From: G020348185 sp964525045
GTDB taxonomy: Bacteria; Nitrospirota; Nitrospiria; Nitrospirales; UBA8639
DNA: 64,000 bases
NCBI GenBank assembly: GCA_964525045.1
Contig: CAZGFD010000006.1
Location: 1 to 64,000 of the forward strand
Direction of reading: 5' to 3'
Positions 25,496-34,775 of this stretch are shown in pieces. The translations under genes were made by a program, and so were the position numbers. How positions within the stretch are numbered: the stretch's first letter is position 1; the number at the start of each line of letters is the position of its first letter. Below the pieces are notes generated by a model. It ran no database searches and had not been told where the DNA came from. It worked only from the letters and a program-made list of their open reading frames with translations.

Positions 25496-26293
25496 ATGAA
25501 AACAGAGACTCACCGCAGACCCTTTGCCGTCATCACCGGTGCTTCGCGAGGGATAGGAGCCGCCTATGCCCGGAATCTCGCGAATCGAGGGTTTGATATG
25601 CTGCTGGTAGCCCGAGACAACATGCGGCTACAAACTCTTTCAGCCACACTCCAAAACATCCATGACGTCAAGATTGACACTGCCATACTCGACTTGGCCC
25701 TACCGGATGCCGGACATCAATTGTTTGCGCTCAGCCGAAAAGAGAGGGAACCTGTCGATCTTTTGATTAATAACGCCGGCTTTGGAATGTATGGATCGTT
25801 TGTCGACATGCCCCTTCCTCGAATCCATGAGATGCTTCAGTTGCATGTGAATACCGTTGTAGACAGTACACGACTGTTTCTGCCTTCCATGATTGAACGA
25901 AGAGCCGGCGCCATCATCAACGTAGCCTCTCTCGCCGGTTTGTTTCCCATACCATACATGGCGGAATATGCTGCAACAAAAGCGTTTATGATCTCATTTT
26001 CGGAAGCCCTCGCTGAAGAAGTGCGCTCTTCCGGTGTGTCCATCCAGGCATGCTGTCCAGGATATACCGATACGGATTTTCATCAAACAGCAGGGGCTAA
26101 GCCGCGTAGTCCTCTGAAATCCCATTCTTCCGATCAGGTCGTGCAAACGTCATTGGAAGCCCTTGAAGAAGGGAATCCCCACGTGATGGTAGGATGGCAA
26201 GGTCGATTAACAGAGTTCCTCACTCGGTGTGTCCCTCGGAACCTTCTTATTCGAAGGGCGGGGAAACGGGTAAAAACAGCACAATATCCCTGA
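25496..26293 (+). CDS. Short-chain dehydrogenase/reductase
   Basis: A 265-residue classical SDR. It has the cofactor motif TGASRGIG (14-21), NNAG (92-95), catalytic S145 (INVASLAG) and Y158-x3-K162 (YAATK). The C-terminal part with PGYTDTDFH supports an NADP(H)-dependent reductase of the DltE/YqjQ kind, but the substrate cannot be told. It is divergent from the FG-GAP gene and convergent with the following hypothetical gene. Confidence 0.88.
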   Translation: MKTETHRRPFAVITGASRGIGAAYARNLANRGFDMLLVARDNMRLQTLSATLQNIHDVKIDTAILDLALPDAGHQLFALSRKEREPVDLLINNAGFGMYGSFVDMPLPRIHEMLQLHVNTVVDSTRLFLPSMIERRAGAIINVASLAGLFPIPYMAEYAATKAFMISFSEALAEEVRSSGVSIQACCPGYTDTDFHQTAGAKPRSPLKSHSSDQVVQTSLEALEEGNPHVMVGWQGRLTEFLTRCVPRNLLIRRAGKRVKTAQYP

Positions 26294-26324
26294 ACGCCTC
26301 AACAATTCCTTTAAACGGTAGTGG

Positions 26325-27182
26325 TTATGAATTGCCACTTTCCTCTCGTCGCAGGGCCCGCATCAAGACTGGATCATTCAATGCCACCTCACTTAAGGCA
26401 TCCATGATATGCACCAGCTTCTCTTCGGCCACTTCCTTGGCCTTGGCATATTGACGGGCATTGAACCTGGCTACAGTCGGTTGACCGTTGATAACCTGAC
26501 AAGCCAAGACTCCCTGGTCCTTCAGATCTACCGTTCCCCCATGATCTAACAATCCTTTGGCTTCCTGGTGGGTGAGGCCGTGAAACTCAGCAAAGTCTTC
26601 TAAGCCACTGGTTTCCACTAATTTGCCGTCAGGCATCACGCATTTCCGTTTGAAATGAGGAGACCAGTCCTTTCGAAAATCGATATAATTGATATCCCCT
26701 CCCCGGGCAATCGATGGATCAATCTTTGAATAATCCAAGCCTAAATTTTTCTGTTTCAACCGGTCTTGCAGTTCCTGGGCAAGCCCACGATAAAAGACCC
26801 GCTCAACAGCCTCCTCGATTGTCATTCCATGACTGATTCGAAGATGTTCGGCTTCCGCGTATTGTTCCACATCCAGTTCCCACGTGTGTTTAGGCCGTTG
26901 GCCTGACGGATCAACTTTGCACATAAAGGCTCCGCGAGTCACAAGCAGACCCGTCTGGGGATAGACGTACACTCCCCCATCCTTCAATAATGTTGTCATG
27001 GCGTCGAGGGGGATATCATAAATTTCCGAAAGGACCTTGGCGTGCATCGGCAGGTCTTCAGATTCGGTCATCCCGCAAACCATGACATTTCCCGGAGGAT
27101 CGTGGTCCGTATAATTTTCCAAAATATTATACAGAGCGGGCGGTTTTTCTTTTTTGAGAGGTCGTTTCTTTACCTTATACAT
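26325..27182 (-). CDS. Internally duplicated hypothetical protein
   Basis: A 285-residue soluble protein with no recognised domain. It contains two related units: about residues 46-125 (LLKDGGVYVYPQTGLLVTRG...GQRPKHT...QYAEAEHL...AV) and about 193-262 (LLDHGGTVDLKDQGVLACQV...GQPTVARFNARQYAKAKEV...A). Both have LLxxGG, then GxL, then GQ, then YAxA in the same order, so the gene arose by an internal duplication. No signal peptide or membrane segment. The lysine-rich N-terminus (KVKKRPLKKEK) could be a disordered tail. Convergent with the SDR gene. Confidence 0.65.
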   Translation of the reverse strand: MYKVKKRPLKKEKPPALYNILENYTDHDPPGNVMVCGMTESEDLPMHAKVLSEIYDIPLDAMTTLLKDGGVYVYPQTGLLVTRGAFMCKVDPSGQRPKHTWELDVEQYAEAEHLRISHGMTIEEAVERVFYRGLAQELQDRLKQKNLGLDYSKIDPSIARGGDINYIDFRKDWSPHFKRKCVMPDGKLVETSGLEDFAEFHGLTHQEAKGLLDHGGTVDLKDQGVLACQVINGQPTVARFNARQYAKAKEVAEEKLVHIMDALSEVALNDPVLMRALRREESGNS

Positions 27183-27293
27183 ACCAAAGGCTCCTTGTTT
27201 TTTTTCTCAGCTAATTCACCAACATTGCATTCCCGTAATCCTCAATGGTAGAAGGGGCGGATCTCTACTTATTTCGGAAAGCATCCCTCACTC

Positions 27294-27863
27294 ATGAACA
27301 AAAAAGACCTTATCCAGGCCTTTCACAATACCCGCGCATTTCAATGGGATCAACAAAAGGGTTTCCGTTTAGCATCAGGCCTTGTCAGCCCCTATTATGT
27401 AGATTGCCGTATTGTATTATCCCACCCTGGGCCTCGTCATCTTGTTGCCCAGGCAGCTTATGAACAGATCCAAAACATGGAAATCGACATGATTGGCGGT
27501 CTCGAAATTGGGGCAATACCCCTTGCCACCTGTATTTCAGATTTTGGATATACGGCCATTCCCGGTCGGAATTGGCGAACCTTCGTCGTACGTAAACAAG
27601 CCAAGGATCATGGTTTAGGAAAGTTAATTGAGGGAACCATGACACCCGGGGAAAAGGCCCTCATTGTCGATGACGTTCTGACAACGGGTGGTTCCCTCAT
27701 CAAAGCCTCTGAGGCGGCACGGGAAGCTGGATTGGCAGTCACCCATGCCCTGGTTATCGTGGATCGCTCGGAGGGAGAGGGGAAGGCAACCCTTGAATCA
27801 AAAGGAATTCAATTGCTTTATCTCCTCGCCTTAGAGGACCTCAAAGCCGGGTTGAATTCCTAA
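27294..27863 (+). CDS. pyrE: Orotate phosphoribosyltransferase
   Basis: A 189-residue type I phosphoribosyltransferase. The PRPP loop is complete: IVDDVLTTGGS (124-134), and the R-K-x-x-K-x-H segment VRKQAKDHG (about 99-107) is present. PyrE joins orotate to PRPP to give orotidine monophosphate in pyrimidine synthesis. Length is a little shorter than E. coli PyrE but usual for the family. It appears monocistronic, with an opposite-strand gene 20 bases downstream. Confidence 0.93.
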   Translation: MNKKDLIQAFHNTRAFQWDQQKGFRLASGLVSPYYVDCRIVLSHPGPRHLVAQAAYEQIQNMEIDMIGGLEIGAIPLATCISDFGYTAIPGRNWRTFVVRKQAKDHGLGKLIEGTMTPGEKALIVDDVLTTGGSLIKASEAAREAGLAVTHALVIVDRSEGEGKATLESKGIQLLYLLALEDLKAGLNS

Positions 27864-27882
27864 ATGGACGAGTTGGGTACAA

Positions 27883-28212
27883 TTATCCTTCCTGTTCTTT
27901 ACAGGTAAACCGAATGCCCCACCACTCCTCTCTGATTACCTCCTCTGGACCGAACCCTCCAGCCATTCGTGCTCTCCCCTGGGTGGGACCCTCTTTTAAT
28001 ATTTTATAGGGTCCTCCGCAAAATTCTCTCATTTCCTGGAAGGCTTCACTCCGATTAGAGGATAACATCGGGCTTTGATTTTGCTTATAGTGATATCGTA
28101 CGACTCCGCCATGTAATCCCTCCGCATTCAGGAGCACAGTGCTTCCACATCCGCCCAAACAGACACATCCGACCAAGGCTATCCCTCTTGACCAATATTT
28201 TGTAGACACCAT
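27883..28212 (-). CDS. Small predicted lipoprotein
   Basis: About 109 residues from ATG 28212 (an ATG 27 bases upstream gives 118). Hydrophobic stretch ending in the lipobox CLGGCGS, so it should be lipidated. The mature part contains EFCGGPYKILKEG and FGPEEVIREEWWGIRFTC, with two cysteines that could pair. Unknown envelope lipoprotein; the WWGIRF end recurs in small Nitrospira-type lipoproteins I have seen. Function unknown. Confidence 0.55.
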   Translation of the reverse strand: MVSTKYWSRGIALVGCVCLGGCGSTVLLNAEGLHGGVVRYHYKQNQSPMLSSNRSEAFQEMREFCGGPYKILKEGPTQGRARMAGGFGPEEVIREEWWGIRFTCKEQEG

Positions 28213-28355
28213 AAAATTTTTATAAGACCTGGTTCTCACTGACTGACCTTATTTGTTGAGCACTTCAAGGTAATGAGCGTATGATAGAAGTCTGCTCATA
28301 ACATAAAGACCTAGACCCCATGCAACCGTTACCCTGGCCTGTAAGGAGAACTCTC

Positions 28356-28784
28356 ATGAAATACCACCACATACCATTTATTATCGTGCTCGGGTGGATC
28401 GTGTTTGTTGGGCTGACCAGTCCACTCTTCGCGACAAAACCGTATGTTCTAAGTGTCCAGCAATTAAAAGCTGGAATGGACAAATCAGCTCAACCGTCTC
28501 AAAAAGGTTTTATTCTGGTTGATGTCAGAACCCCGGAGGAACATGCCGGGGGATTTATTCCAGGCACAGATTTCAATATTGATTTTCGAGAAATGCAATT
28601 TCGACATTTGGAACTTCATGCCAATCGCGATGAGCATATTGTGGTGTATTGCCAATCAGGACACCGGAGTAATATTGCTGCGGAGACGCTCACGGAACTG
28701 GGCTACAATTTTGTCTACAACGTAGCAGGCAGCATGAACGCCTGGCAGGAGGCCGGCTACCCTATCGAAATGCCTCGTCGCTGA
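28356..28784 (+). CDS. Exported single-domain rhodanese
   Basis: From ATG 28356 (AAGGAGAACTCTC before it) the protein has 142 residues: a signal peptide (about 1-26) and one rhodanese domain with active-site loop CQSGHRS (C99). LVDVRTPEEHAGGFIPG is the usual CH2A-like motif. The loop lacks the charge pattern of arsenate reductases or phosphatases, so it is probably a sulfurtransferase or persulfide carrier in the periplasm. Downstream lie the two REPIN-like repeats and a scaffold gap. Confidence 0.85.
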   Translation: MKYHHIPFIIVLGWIVFVGLTSPLFATKPYVLSVQQLKAGMDKSAQPSQKGFILVDVRTPEEHAGGFIPGTDFNIDFREMQFRHLELHANRDEHIVVYCQSGHRSNIAAETLTELGYNFVYNVAGSMNAWQEAGYPIEMPRR

Positions 28785-28813
28785 GTGTGAATAGAGTTTC
28801 GGGTCTTGGGGTT

Positions 28814-29003
28814 GTAGTGGCAGCATCTCATGCTGCCTCCCTCAAACGANNNNNNNNNNNNNNNNNNNNNNNNNNNNNNNNNNNNNNNNNNNNNNNNNNN
28901 NNNNNNNNNNNNNNNNNNNNNNNNNNNNNNNNNNNNNNNNNNNNNNNNNCCCACCTCAAGATTGCGGGTGTCCCTAAGAGGCGCCATGAGATGGCGCAGC
29001 TAC
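28814..29003. repeat. REPIN-like element copy 1, split by the N gap
   Basis: The left part (28814-28849) begins GTAG followed by the hairpin GCAGCAT-CTC-ATGCTGC; the right part (28950-29003) ends with the hairpin GCGCCAT-GAG-ATGGCGC and CTAC. Without the Ns the two parts total 90 bases, the same as copy 2, and the joint matches copy 2 exactly. The GTAG foot and paired hairpins are typical of REP sequences mobilised by RAYT (TnpA-REP) transposases. Confidence 0.75.
28850..28949. other. Assembly gap of 100 Ns
   Basis: Exactly 100 N, the conventional length for a gap of unknown size, placed inside a repeated 90-bp element. The gap probably marks a collapsed repeat array, not deletion of unique sequence. 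Confidence 0.95.
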
Positions 29004-29057
29004 AGGGATCTGATGGTCCGACGTAGATACATCTCCCCACCTAGGAATTTGCCTAAT

Positions 29058-29147
29058 GTAGCGGCAGCATCTCATGCTGCTTCCTTCAAACGACCCACCT
29101 CAAGATTGCGGGTGTCCCTAAGAGGCGCCATGAGATGGCGCAGCTAC
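29058..29147. repeat. REPIN-like element copy 2 (intact, 90 bp)
   Basis: Begins GTAG-CG-GCAGCAT-CTC-ATGCTGC and ends GCGCCAT-GAG-ATGGCGC-AG-CTAC, two hairpins in inverted orientation around a 40-bp core. Only three base differences from copy 1 are seen (C/T, T/C and T/C in the left arm). Confidence 0.8.
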
Positions 29148-29152
29148 AATTC

Positions 29153-30025
29153 TCACGCTTCATCTGAAATTCGGGAGAAGATCTCATCAAACTTAAAATG
29201 AATTTCGCGAAAGGCTTCAAGAAGTTGAGGATCGAAATGGGAGGGTTTGGTCCGGTCACTTCCATTCAAAATGACATCACAGGCCTTTGCATGTGTAAAA
29301 GGCGTCTTATAGGGACGCCGGCTGCGCAAGGCATCATACTGATCCACCAGCATAATGATTCTCCCTGACATTGGAATGTTCTCCCCTTCGAGCCCTTGAG
29401 GATAGCCGCTTCCATCCCACCGCTCATGATGAGTCAAAGCCACCTCTCGTGCCATTCTCAGTAGGGGGGACGATGTTCCAGCCAATAGACTGGCACCTAT
29501 TGTCGGATGGCGTCTGATGATTTTCCATTCGGTCTCATCCAGCGGACCATGTTTCCCCAGAACCGAATCAGGAATTCCAATTTTTCCGACATCGTGCATG
29601 GGCGCCGCGGCAAAAAGTCTTTGGGCGCGTGTTTTATTCCATCCGATGAACAGGGCCAGGGCTTTCGCGGAATAACTGAGTCTCGCAATATGACCACCGG
29701 TTTCTTCATCTTTGTACCGGGAGGCGAGCGCCAGGCGCAATAAGGTATCGGCATACGCTCCTTCAAGCTCCTGATTCTTTTGACGCTCAGCATGATAGGC
29801 TTTTTTTACATCTCGAGCATAGGTCAACAATTGCTGATTCATTTGGCCAAGCTGTCTCGATTTTTGCTCTTCTCGATGAAGTAAAACCTTGAGATCTTTG
29901 GCATAAAGAGTTAACTGCGAACGAACCGATTGCAATTCGCGTTGAAGGAATTGCTTGGTTTGGTTGGGATTCCGCTCCTCCGGATTCTCTCCCGGCCTCT
30001 TTCTCCTGGATCGGAGTGTTCTCAT
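29153..30025 (-). CDS. HD-GYP domain protein (c-di-GMP phosphodiesterase-like)
   Basis: A 290-residue protein: a charged N-terminal coiled coil (about 25-90) and an HD-GYP domain (about 100-280) with H112, the HD pair at 144-145 (MHDVGKIGIPD), HH at 199-200 and HHERWDGSGYP (199-209). Catalytic residues are all present, so it should hydrolyse cyclic di-GMP. It overlaps by 4 bases the gene for a stand-alone receiver domain, so the two act as a split response regulator. No membrane segment. Confidence 0.9.
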   Translation of the reverse strand: MRTLRSRRKRPGENPEERNPNQTKQFLQRELQSVRSQLTLYAKDLKVLLHREEQKSRQLGQMNQQLLTYARDVKKAYHAERQKNQELEGAYADTLLRLALASRYKDEETGGHIARLSYSAKALALFIGWNKTRAQRLFAAAPMHDVGKIGIPDSVLGKHGPLDETEWKIIRRHPTIGASLLAGTSSPLLRMAREVALTHHERWDGSGYPQGLEGENIPMSGRIIMLVDQYDALRSRRPYKTPFTHAKACDVILNGSDRTKPSHFDPQLLEAFREIHFKFDEIFSRISDEA

Positions 30026-30399
30026 TCGTCCAGGACTCTCTGCACGAGATGTAAAAGTTCTAAAGGGCTAAATGGTTTGACAAGGTAGGCGACAATGCCG
30101 AGGGCTTGAACCTCGGCTTGATCTTTTGGGCAATGATTGGCGGTGAGAACCACAACTGGAATTCTCATCGTCATTGGATCTTGACGAAGCTGTTTGACGA
30201 CTTCAAGCCCATTGACCCTGGGCATCGTCCAATCCAATATTACCAAATCAGGTCGAATCTCCCGGATTTGCTTTAGGGCTTGTTCTCCATTAACAGCCGT
30301 CACGATTCGGTAAGCAGGATCTTCGAGGGTAATCCCTACAAGCATCCGCAAATCTTCCTCATCATCAGCGATAAGAATGGTTTTGCTTGAGGTCTTCAC
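30022..30399 (-). CDS. Stand-alone response regulator receiver
   Basis: A 125-residue CheY-like receiver: acidic pair D12-D13, phosphoacceptor D56 (VILDWTMP), T86 and K108 (LVKPF). There is no output domain; the adjacent HD-GYP gene, overlapping by ATGA, supplies the likely output. No histidine kinase is in the neighbourhood. It sits 41 bases after trmI, so all three may be one transcript. Confidence 0.92.
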   Translation of the reverse strand: MKTSSKTILIADDEEDLRMLVGITLEDPAYRIVTAVNGEQALKQIREIRPDLVILDWTMPRVNGLEVVKQLRQDPMTMRIPVVVLTANHCPKDQAEVQALGIVAYLVKPFSPLELLHLVQRVLDE

Positions 30400-30439
30400 T
30401 GCCTTCTTCGTCTGAACGGGGTACCGTGCCGAATCAGAT

Positions 30440-31336
30440 TCATGATGAATCTTTTTCTTTGCCTTCTTGATCCTCCTTGATCATAGGGTCCATTTCACCA
30501 CCTGAGAGATCCACCTGATCTAAGGTTGCCCTTCTCCAACTTCCCTGTTCTATTTTTCGAGCAACCGTGACGAATCCGGAATGGGCGACCATTCGATGGT
30601 CCGGACGCACGCTCCTTCCCTTAATATTCCAGGTTCGCAATAGAGTCTCAAAAGTCTCGATCAGACTCGTCTCCCGGGTTTGTTCCAAGGCATTGACGGT
30701 CTGCACAACCTGCGGAACTGTAGGGACAAAACTTAAATAGATTCCACCTCTCCTGAGAGCTTGAATAGCATGGGGAACCGCTCGCCAGGGTTCGGGGAGA
30801 TCAAAGATGACCCGATCGAACAATTGGGGGTCCTCTATCGATCCCGTGTCTATCCCTTCATACACATCCTGAATCTGAAGTGAGAAATTAGGAACAGCAC
30901 CAAGATACCGTTCGATATTCTTCATGGCCGTTCGAGCAAAATCGTTGCGTGTTTCATAACTGACGATTTGTCCCTCTCGACCCACCGCCCGAAGCAAAGC
31001 TATCGTTAGGGCACCAGATCCGACCCCGGCTTCCAATACCCGCGCCCCTGGATAGACATCCGCCCACATGGGAATCAGGGCCAGGTCTTTGGGATACAGC
31101 ACTTGCGCCCCTCTCGGCATTTTGAGCGTATATTCCGCTAAGGTGGGATAAATCGCCAGCATCATTTTTCCGTTGGATAAAGGCACAACGGTTCCGTCAA
31201 GTTGCCCAATGAGCTCATCATGTGAGATTCGCGCACCACTATGCTGATAAATTTCTCCGGGCTTAAGCGTCAGGGCATACTGCCTTTCCTTCTGGTCTAC
31301 TAAATGTACTCGATCACCGGCTTGTAGACGTTTCAT
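30440..31336 (-). CDS. trmI: tRNA (adenine-N1)-methyltransferase TrmI-type
   Basis: A 298-residue protein of the TrmI/Gcd14 family: small N-terminal beta domain (about 1-80) followed by a Rossmann methyltransferase with motif I VLEAGVGSGALTIALLRAVG, and FDRVIFDLPEPW for motif IV. It methylates N1 of adenine 58 in the tRNA T loop. Length fits. It is divergent from the nfeD-slipin cluster, and its product is encoded just upstream of the response regulator pair. Confidence 0.92.
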   Translation of the reverse strand: MKRLQAGDRVHLVDQKERQYALTLKPGEIYQHSGARISHDELIGQLDGTVVPLSNGKMMLAIYPTLAEYTLKMPRGAQVLYPKDLALIPMWADVYPGARVLEAGVGSGALTIALLRAVGREGQIVSYETRNDFARTAMKNIERYLGAVPNFSLQIQDVYEGIDTGSIEDPQLFDRVIFDLPEPWRAVPHAIQALRRGGIYLSFVPTVPQVVQTVNALEQTRETSLIETFETLLRTWNIKGRSVRPDHRMVAHSGFVTVARKIEQGSWRRATLDQVDLSGGEMDPMIKEDQEGKEKDSS

Positions 31337-31521
31337 CAGGGAACTATTCTACCAGGCGCCTTTTCCAAATCACAGCCACTCGGTCCCGGTCTTTGCCCAA
31401 GGCCAGACTGCCCCGGGTTCCGGGGAACAGGTGTACTACACACGCCCAATTTTCTTGACAGGGTTTTAGGGGCGCCGTATGATCCAATTGATGGGTACTT
31501 GCCACCCTCGGCTTTCGCCTC

Positions 31522-32883
31522 ATGACCATCTTTCCATTACAAGTAGGATATTTTAACTTAGTATCTGCACCTCGCCGCTTCCGTTTCGTTCTCACAGGAA
31601 TATTCTTAGTCATTTCAATCGTCTTTCAGAGTTCTCTGGCTCCTGCTGAATCCCCTCTCGTGGTAGTAGCCACCTACGAGGGAGTGATCAACCCCGTAGC
31701 AGCTGAATACTTACATGAGTCCATTTTGTTCGCCGAGGCCAATCAAGCAGATTTGTTAGTTTTTCAACTTGATACGCCCGGGGGCCTGGATACCTCTATG
31801 CGGATCATGGTGAAAGATATCACCGGTTCGCAAGTCCCGGTTGCCGTGTATGTGGCTCCAACGGGAGCCAGGGCTGCCTCTGCCGGTGTGTTTTTGACGT
31901 TGGCCGCACATATCGCGGCCATGGCCCCAGGCACCAACATTGGTGCGGCCCACCCCGTTGCGATGGGCGGTGAAAAAATGGATAAGGTCATGAAGGAAAA
32001 AGTAGAAAACGATGCGGCCGCCTATATTCACTCCATTGCCGAACGACGAGGACGCAACACCGAGTGGGCGGAAGATGCCGTGCGAAAAAGCGTCTCTGCC
32101 ACCGCAAAACAGGCCTTGGAATTACAGCTCATTGATGTCTTTGCTGCGACTCTGCCCCAGTTGTTAAAAAAAATTGATGGTAAAGAAATTCACTTAGGCG
32201 CCCAACCCCGGCCCCTCCATACCGCTGATGCACAGGTAAAGGAATTCCCGATGACTTGGAGGCTTCATGCTCTCAAGGCCCTCAGCGATCCCAACATTGC
32301 CTATGTGCTGATGACCATTGGGACCATTGGCATTATTGCTGAACTGTACAACCCCGGAGCGATTCTCCCTGGGGTGGTTGGAGGAATCAGCCTCATTTTG
32401 GCTTTTTATTCGTTGCAGTCTCTTCCAGTCAATTATGCAGGAGTCCTGCTTTTGATTCTCGGTCTTGTCATGCTCATTCTTGAGGCCACAGTGACGAGTT
32501 ATGGAATTTTGGCTATTGGCGGAATCACCTCCTTGCTGTTGGGATCCCTCATGCTGATGAGAGAGGAATTCCCGTTTTACCAGTTGTCCTGGTCCGTGAT
32601 TCTCCCAGTGGTGGTCTTGGGTGGTGGTTTTACGTTCTTGATTGTCACTTTTGGTGTGAAATCCTTGAGGAGACGAACCACCACAGGAAGTGAAGGGTTG
32701 ATCGGCATGACGGGAGTCGCCAAAACCGATTTAATGCCCGGTGGCCAAATTCTTGTTCATGGTGAAATCTGGGACGCTATCAGTGAAGAACAATTGAAAG
32801 CGGGAGCCCATATTCAAGTGACAAGCATTGACGGACTCACCCTTCATGTCAAGCCTCTGCTCACTGGCAGGAAGGAAACCTAA
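31522..32883 (+). CDS. NfeD-type membrane serine protease
   Basis: A 453-residue protein with a signal-anchor (about 20-43), a ClpP-class serine protease domain (about 46-230; catalytic Ser about 120 in [11 protein letters not shown], preceded by [11 protein letters not shown]), a membrane block of four to five segments (about 255-385) and a C-terminal NfeD OB-fold (about 395-453). NfeD proteins work with stomatin partners and cleave their C-terminal part. The slipin gene follows 2 bases later, the classic arrangement. The start codon follows a poor ribosome site, so a slightly later start is possible. Confidence 0.9.
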   Translation: MTIFPLQVGYFNLVSAPRRFRFVLTGIFLVISIVFQSSLAPAESPLVVVATYEGVINPVAAEYLHESILFAEANQADLLVFQLDTPGGLDTSMRIMVKDITGSQVPVAVYVAPTGARAASAGVFLTLAAHIAAMAPGTNIGAAHPVAMGGEKMDKVMKEKVENDAAAYIHSIAERRGRNTEWAEDAVRKSVSATAKQALELQLIDVFAATLPQLLKKIDGKEIHLGAQPRPLHTADAQVKEFPMTWRLHALKALSDPNIAYVLMTIGTIGIIAELYNPGAILPGVVGGISLILAFYSLQSLPVNYAGVLLLILGLVMLILEATVTSYGILAIGGITSLLLGSLMLMREEFPFYQLSWSVILPVVVLGGGFTFLIVTFGVKSLRRRTTTGSEGLIGMTGVAKTDLMPGGQILVHGEIWDAISEEQLKAGAHIQVTSIDGLTLHVKPLLTGRKET

Positions 32884-32885
32884 AG

Positions 32886-33677
32886 ATGGAGGCTATCGTG
32901 AATCCAACTATTGTCATTATTATTTTCGGCCTCATTGCCCTAATTTCGAAGGGGTTCTATGTCCTCCGTGAGTACGAACGAGCGGTCATTTTTCGATTTG
33001 GCAGACTTGCCCGGGGATTGGTTGGCGCCAATGGACCTGGGGTGCTCATCATCCTGCCCTTCATTGATAAACTCGTCCGCGTTAGCTTGCGAACAGTCAC
33101 CATGGACGTTCCTCCCCAGGATGTCATTACCAAAGACAATGTCTCGGTCAAAGTTAATGCGGTCATTTATTTCCGTGTCGTGGAAGCCGAGAAAGCGATT
33201 GTGGATGTCGAAGATTACTTTTATGCGACGTCGATGATCGCTCAAACCACTCTCCGAAGTGTCTTAGGGCAGAGTCAACTCGATGATCTTTTATCGAAGC
33301 GAGACGAAATCAACGCGGACTTGCAACGAATAATTGACCAGGCCACTGAACCCTGGGGAATCAAAGTGACCGCAGTCGAAGTCAAGAATGTCGACCTGCC
33401 CCAAGAAATGCAACGCGCCATTGCCCGGCAGGCCGAAGCCGAACGAGAACGCCGATCAAAAGTCATTCATGCTGAAGGAGAATACCAGGCATCCCAACGA
33501 CTGGCCGATGCGGCGAACGTCCTGAGCCAGAACCCTACGGCCATACAACTTCGGTATTTAGAAACCGTGCTCAGCATCGCGGGAGATAAAAATTCCACTA
33601 TCCTTTTCCCAGTACCGATTGATCTTATTCAGGCTTTTGTACGTTCTCAGGAACCCAAAGACTCCAAGGAGCGGTAA
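32886..33677 (+). CDS. Slipin (stomatin/SPFH family) protein
   Basis: A 263-residue protein with an N-terminal membrane anchor (about 5-24), the SPFH/band 7 domain (about 27-190; [27 protein letters not shown]) and a helical charged tail ([20 protein letters not shown]). It is the partner of the NfeD protease in the previous gene and presumably organises membrane microdomains. Two-gene operon with a 2-bp gap; a 69-bp gap separates it from the K+-channel-regulator-like gene. Confidence 0.92.
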   Translation: MEAIVNPTIVIIIFGLIALISKGFYVLREYERAVIFRFGRLARGLVGANGPGVLIILPFIDKLVRVSLRTVTMDVPPQDVITKDNVSVKVNAVIYFRVVEAEKAIVDVEDYFYATSMIAQTTLRSVLGQSQLDDLLSKRDEINADLQRIIDQATEPWGIKVTAVEVKNVDLPQEMQRAIARQAEAERERRSKVIHAEGEYQASQRLADAANVLSQNPTAIQLRYLETVLSIAGDKNSTILFPVPIDLIQAFVRSQEPKDSKER

Positions 33678-33746
33678 GGGTTCAAGAATCGATAAGCCTC
33701 AAATTTGAGCAGACCGTGAAAAAGTAACCAGGAAGGATTCAAAAGA

Positions 33747-34436
33747 ATGAAACGACTCTTTGCGGTGATTGGACTGGGGCGTTTTGGCTACAGTGTTGCA
33801 GAAACCCTCCTAAAAAAGGGCTGTGAAGTCTTGGCCATTGATCGAGATGAGGAAAAAATTCAAGCGATAAGTGAAATCGCAACTTTTGCCGTTCAATGTG
33901 ATGCGACGGATGAGCGAGCGTTAAAAGACGTCAGTACCCAAAATGTGGATGTGGCTGTTGTCAGCATAGGCGAAAATGTCGAGGCCAGTGTGCTCATCGT
34001 TCAGAGCTTAAAGGATATGGGCGTGAAATCCATTGTGGCCAAGGCTGTCGCTCCCATTCAAGGTAAGATCCTGAAAAATTTGGGCGTGAACGAAGTTATT
34101 TATCCCGAACGAGATACGGCCATTCGATTAGCGCATCGACTTATTTCCCCTAACGTTCTCGAATACTTGGAACTCGCCCCCGGGTATAGCATTGAAGAAG
34201 TTTCCGTTCCAGAGCAATTCTCAGGACTCAGTCTCAGAGAAGCCAAAATTCAGGATAAACACAATTTGAACATTATTGGAATCAAAAAACAGGTCTCTCG
34301 TATGGTTCAAGGTCGCATGATGAAAGGAGAAACCTTTAACTTTACCCCCCTGCCTGATGACGTCATTGAAAAGGGGGATGTTTTGGTTATGATCGGCAAG
34401 GAAGAAGACCTTGACAGGTTCAGTGGCGCGGATTGA
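33747..34436 (+). CDS. TrkA/KtrA-type RCK-domain K+ uptake regulator
   Basis: A 229-residue protein with RCK_N (about 1-130; NAD-binding GLGRFGYSVAETLLKKGCEVLAIDRDEEKI) and RCK_C (about 138-225). It matches the one-RCK-pair form of KtrA. It normally gates a TrkH/KtrB K+ pore, but none is in this window, so the partner lies elsewhere. Start behind AAGGATTCAAAAGA. Downstream lies a 339-bp gap with a short reverse frame. Confidence 0.9.
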   Translation: MKRLFAVIGLGRFGYSVAETLLKKGCEVLAIDRDEEKIQAISEIATFAVQCDATDERALKDVSTQNVDVAVVSIGENVEASVLIVQSLKDMGVKSIVAKAVAPIQGKILKNLGVNEVIYPERDTAIRLAHRLISPNVLEYLELAPGYSIEEVSVPEQFSGLSLREAKIQDKHNLNIIGIKKQVSRMVQGRMMKGETFNFTPLPDDVIEKGDVLVMIGKEEDLDRFSGAD

Positions 34437-34493
34437 GCGCCCCCCCCACCCTCCAATGTAGATTCAGCTCTCTTGAACAATGGACCAACACCA

Positions 34494-34610
34494 TCACCGA
34501 CCCTCAAATTCCCGCGTCAAATTCACCATATCAATAGTTAGATTGGGAACGTAAAGACTGGGATCGAATTGGCCCCGCGCGGCCTTTTCCACTATACGTA
34601 TTTTTACCAT
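34494..34610 (-). CDS. Small hypothetical protein (38 residues)
   Basis: A reverse reading frame from ATG 34610, with GAGGAACC about 6-12 bases before it, encodes MVKIRIVEKAARGQF followed by DPSLYVPNLTIDMVNLT. The sequence has a non-random, protein-like look and lies in an otherwise empty 339-bp gap. No family known. Low confidence. Confidence 0.3.
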   Translation of the reverse strand: MVKIRIVEKAARGQFDPSLYVPNLTIDMVNLTREFEGR

Positions 34611-34775
34611 TTTTCGGTTCCTCACCATGTACCGGATTCCAGGTTGGCTTGATTTTTGCTTATGCACAGTAACGGAGAAGGGAGGGGTCGGTGTGCCAAC
34701 CGCATCGAAGGGTACTCTCGACAATTGATGTGGGTGCGGCCCCTAGGCAGAAGAAACCACAAAAGAGGATGGTTA

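Noticed and set aside
28757..29201. Open frames running through the N gap
   Set aside because: They exist only because N codons do not read as stops, and they include repeat sequence.
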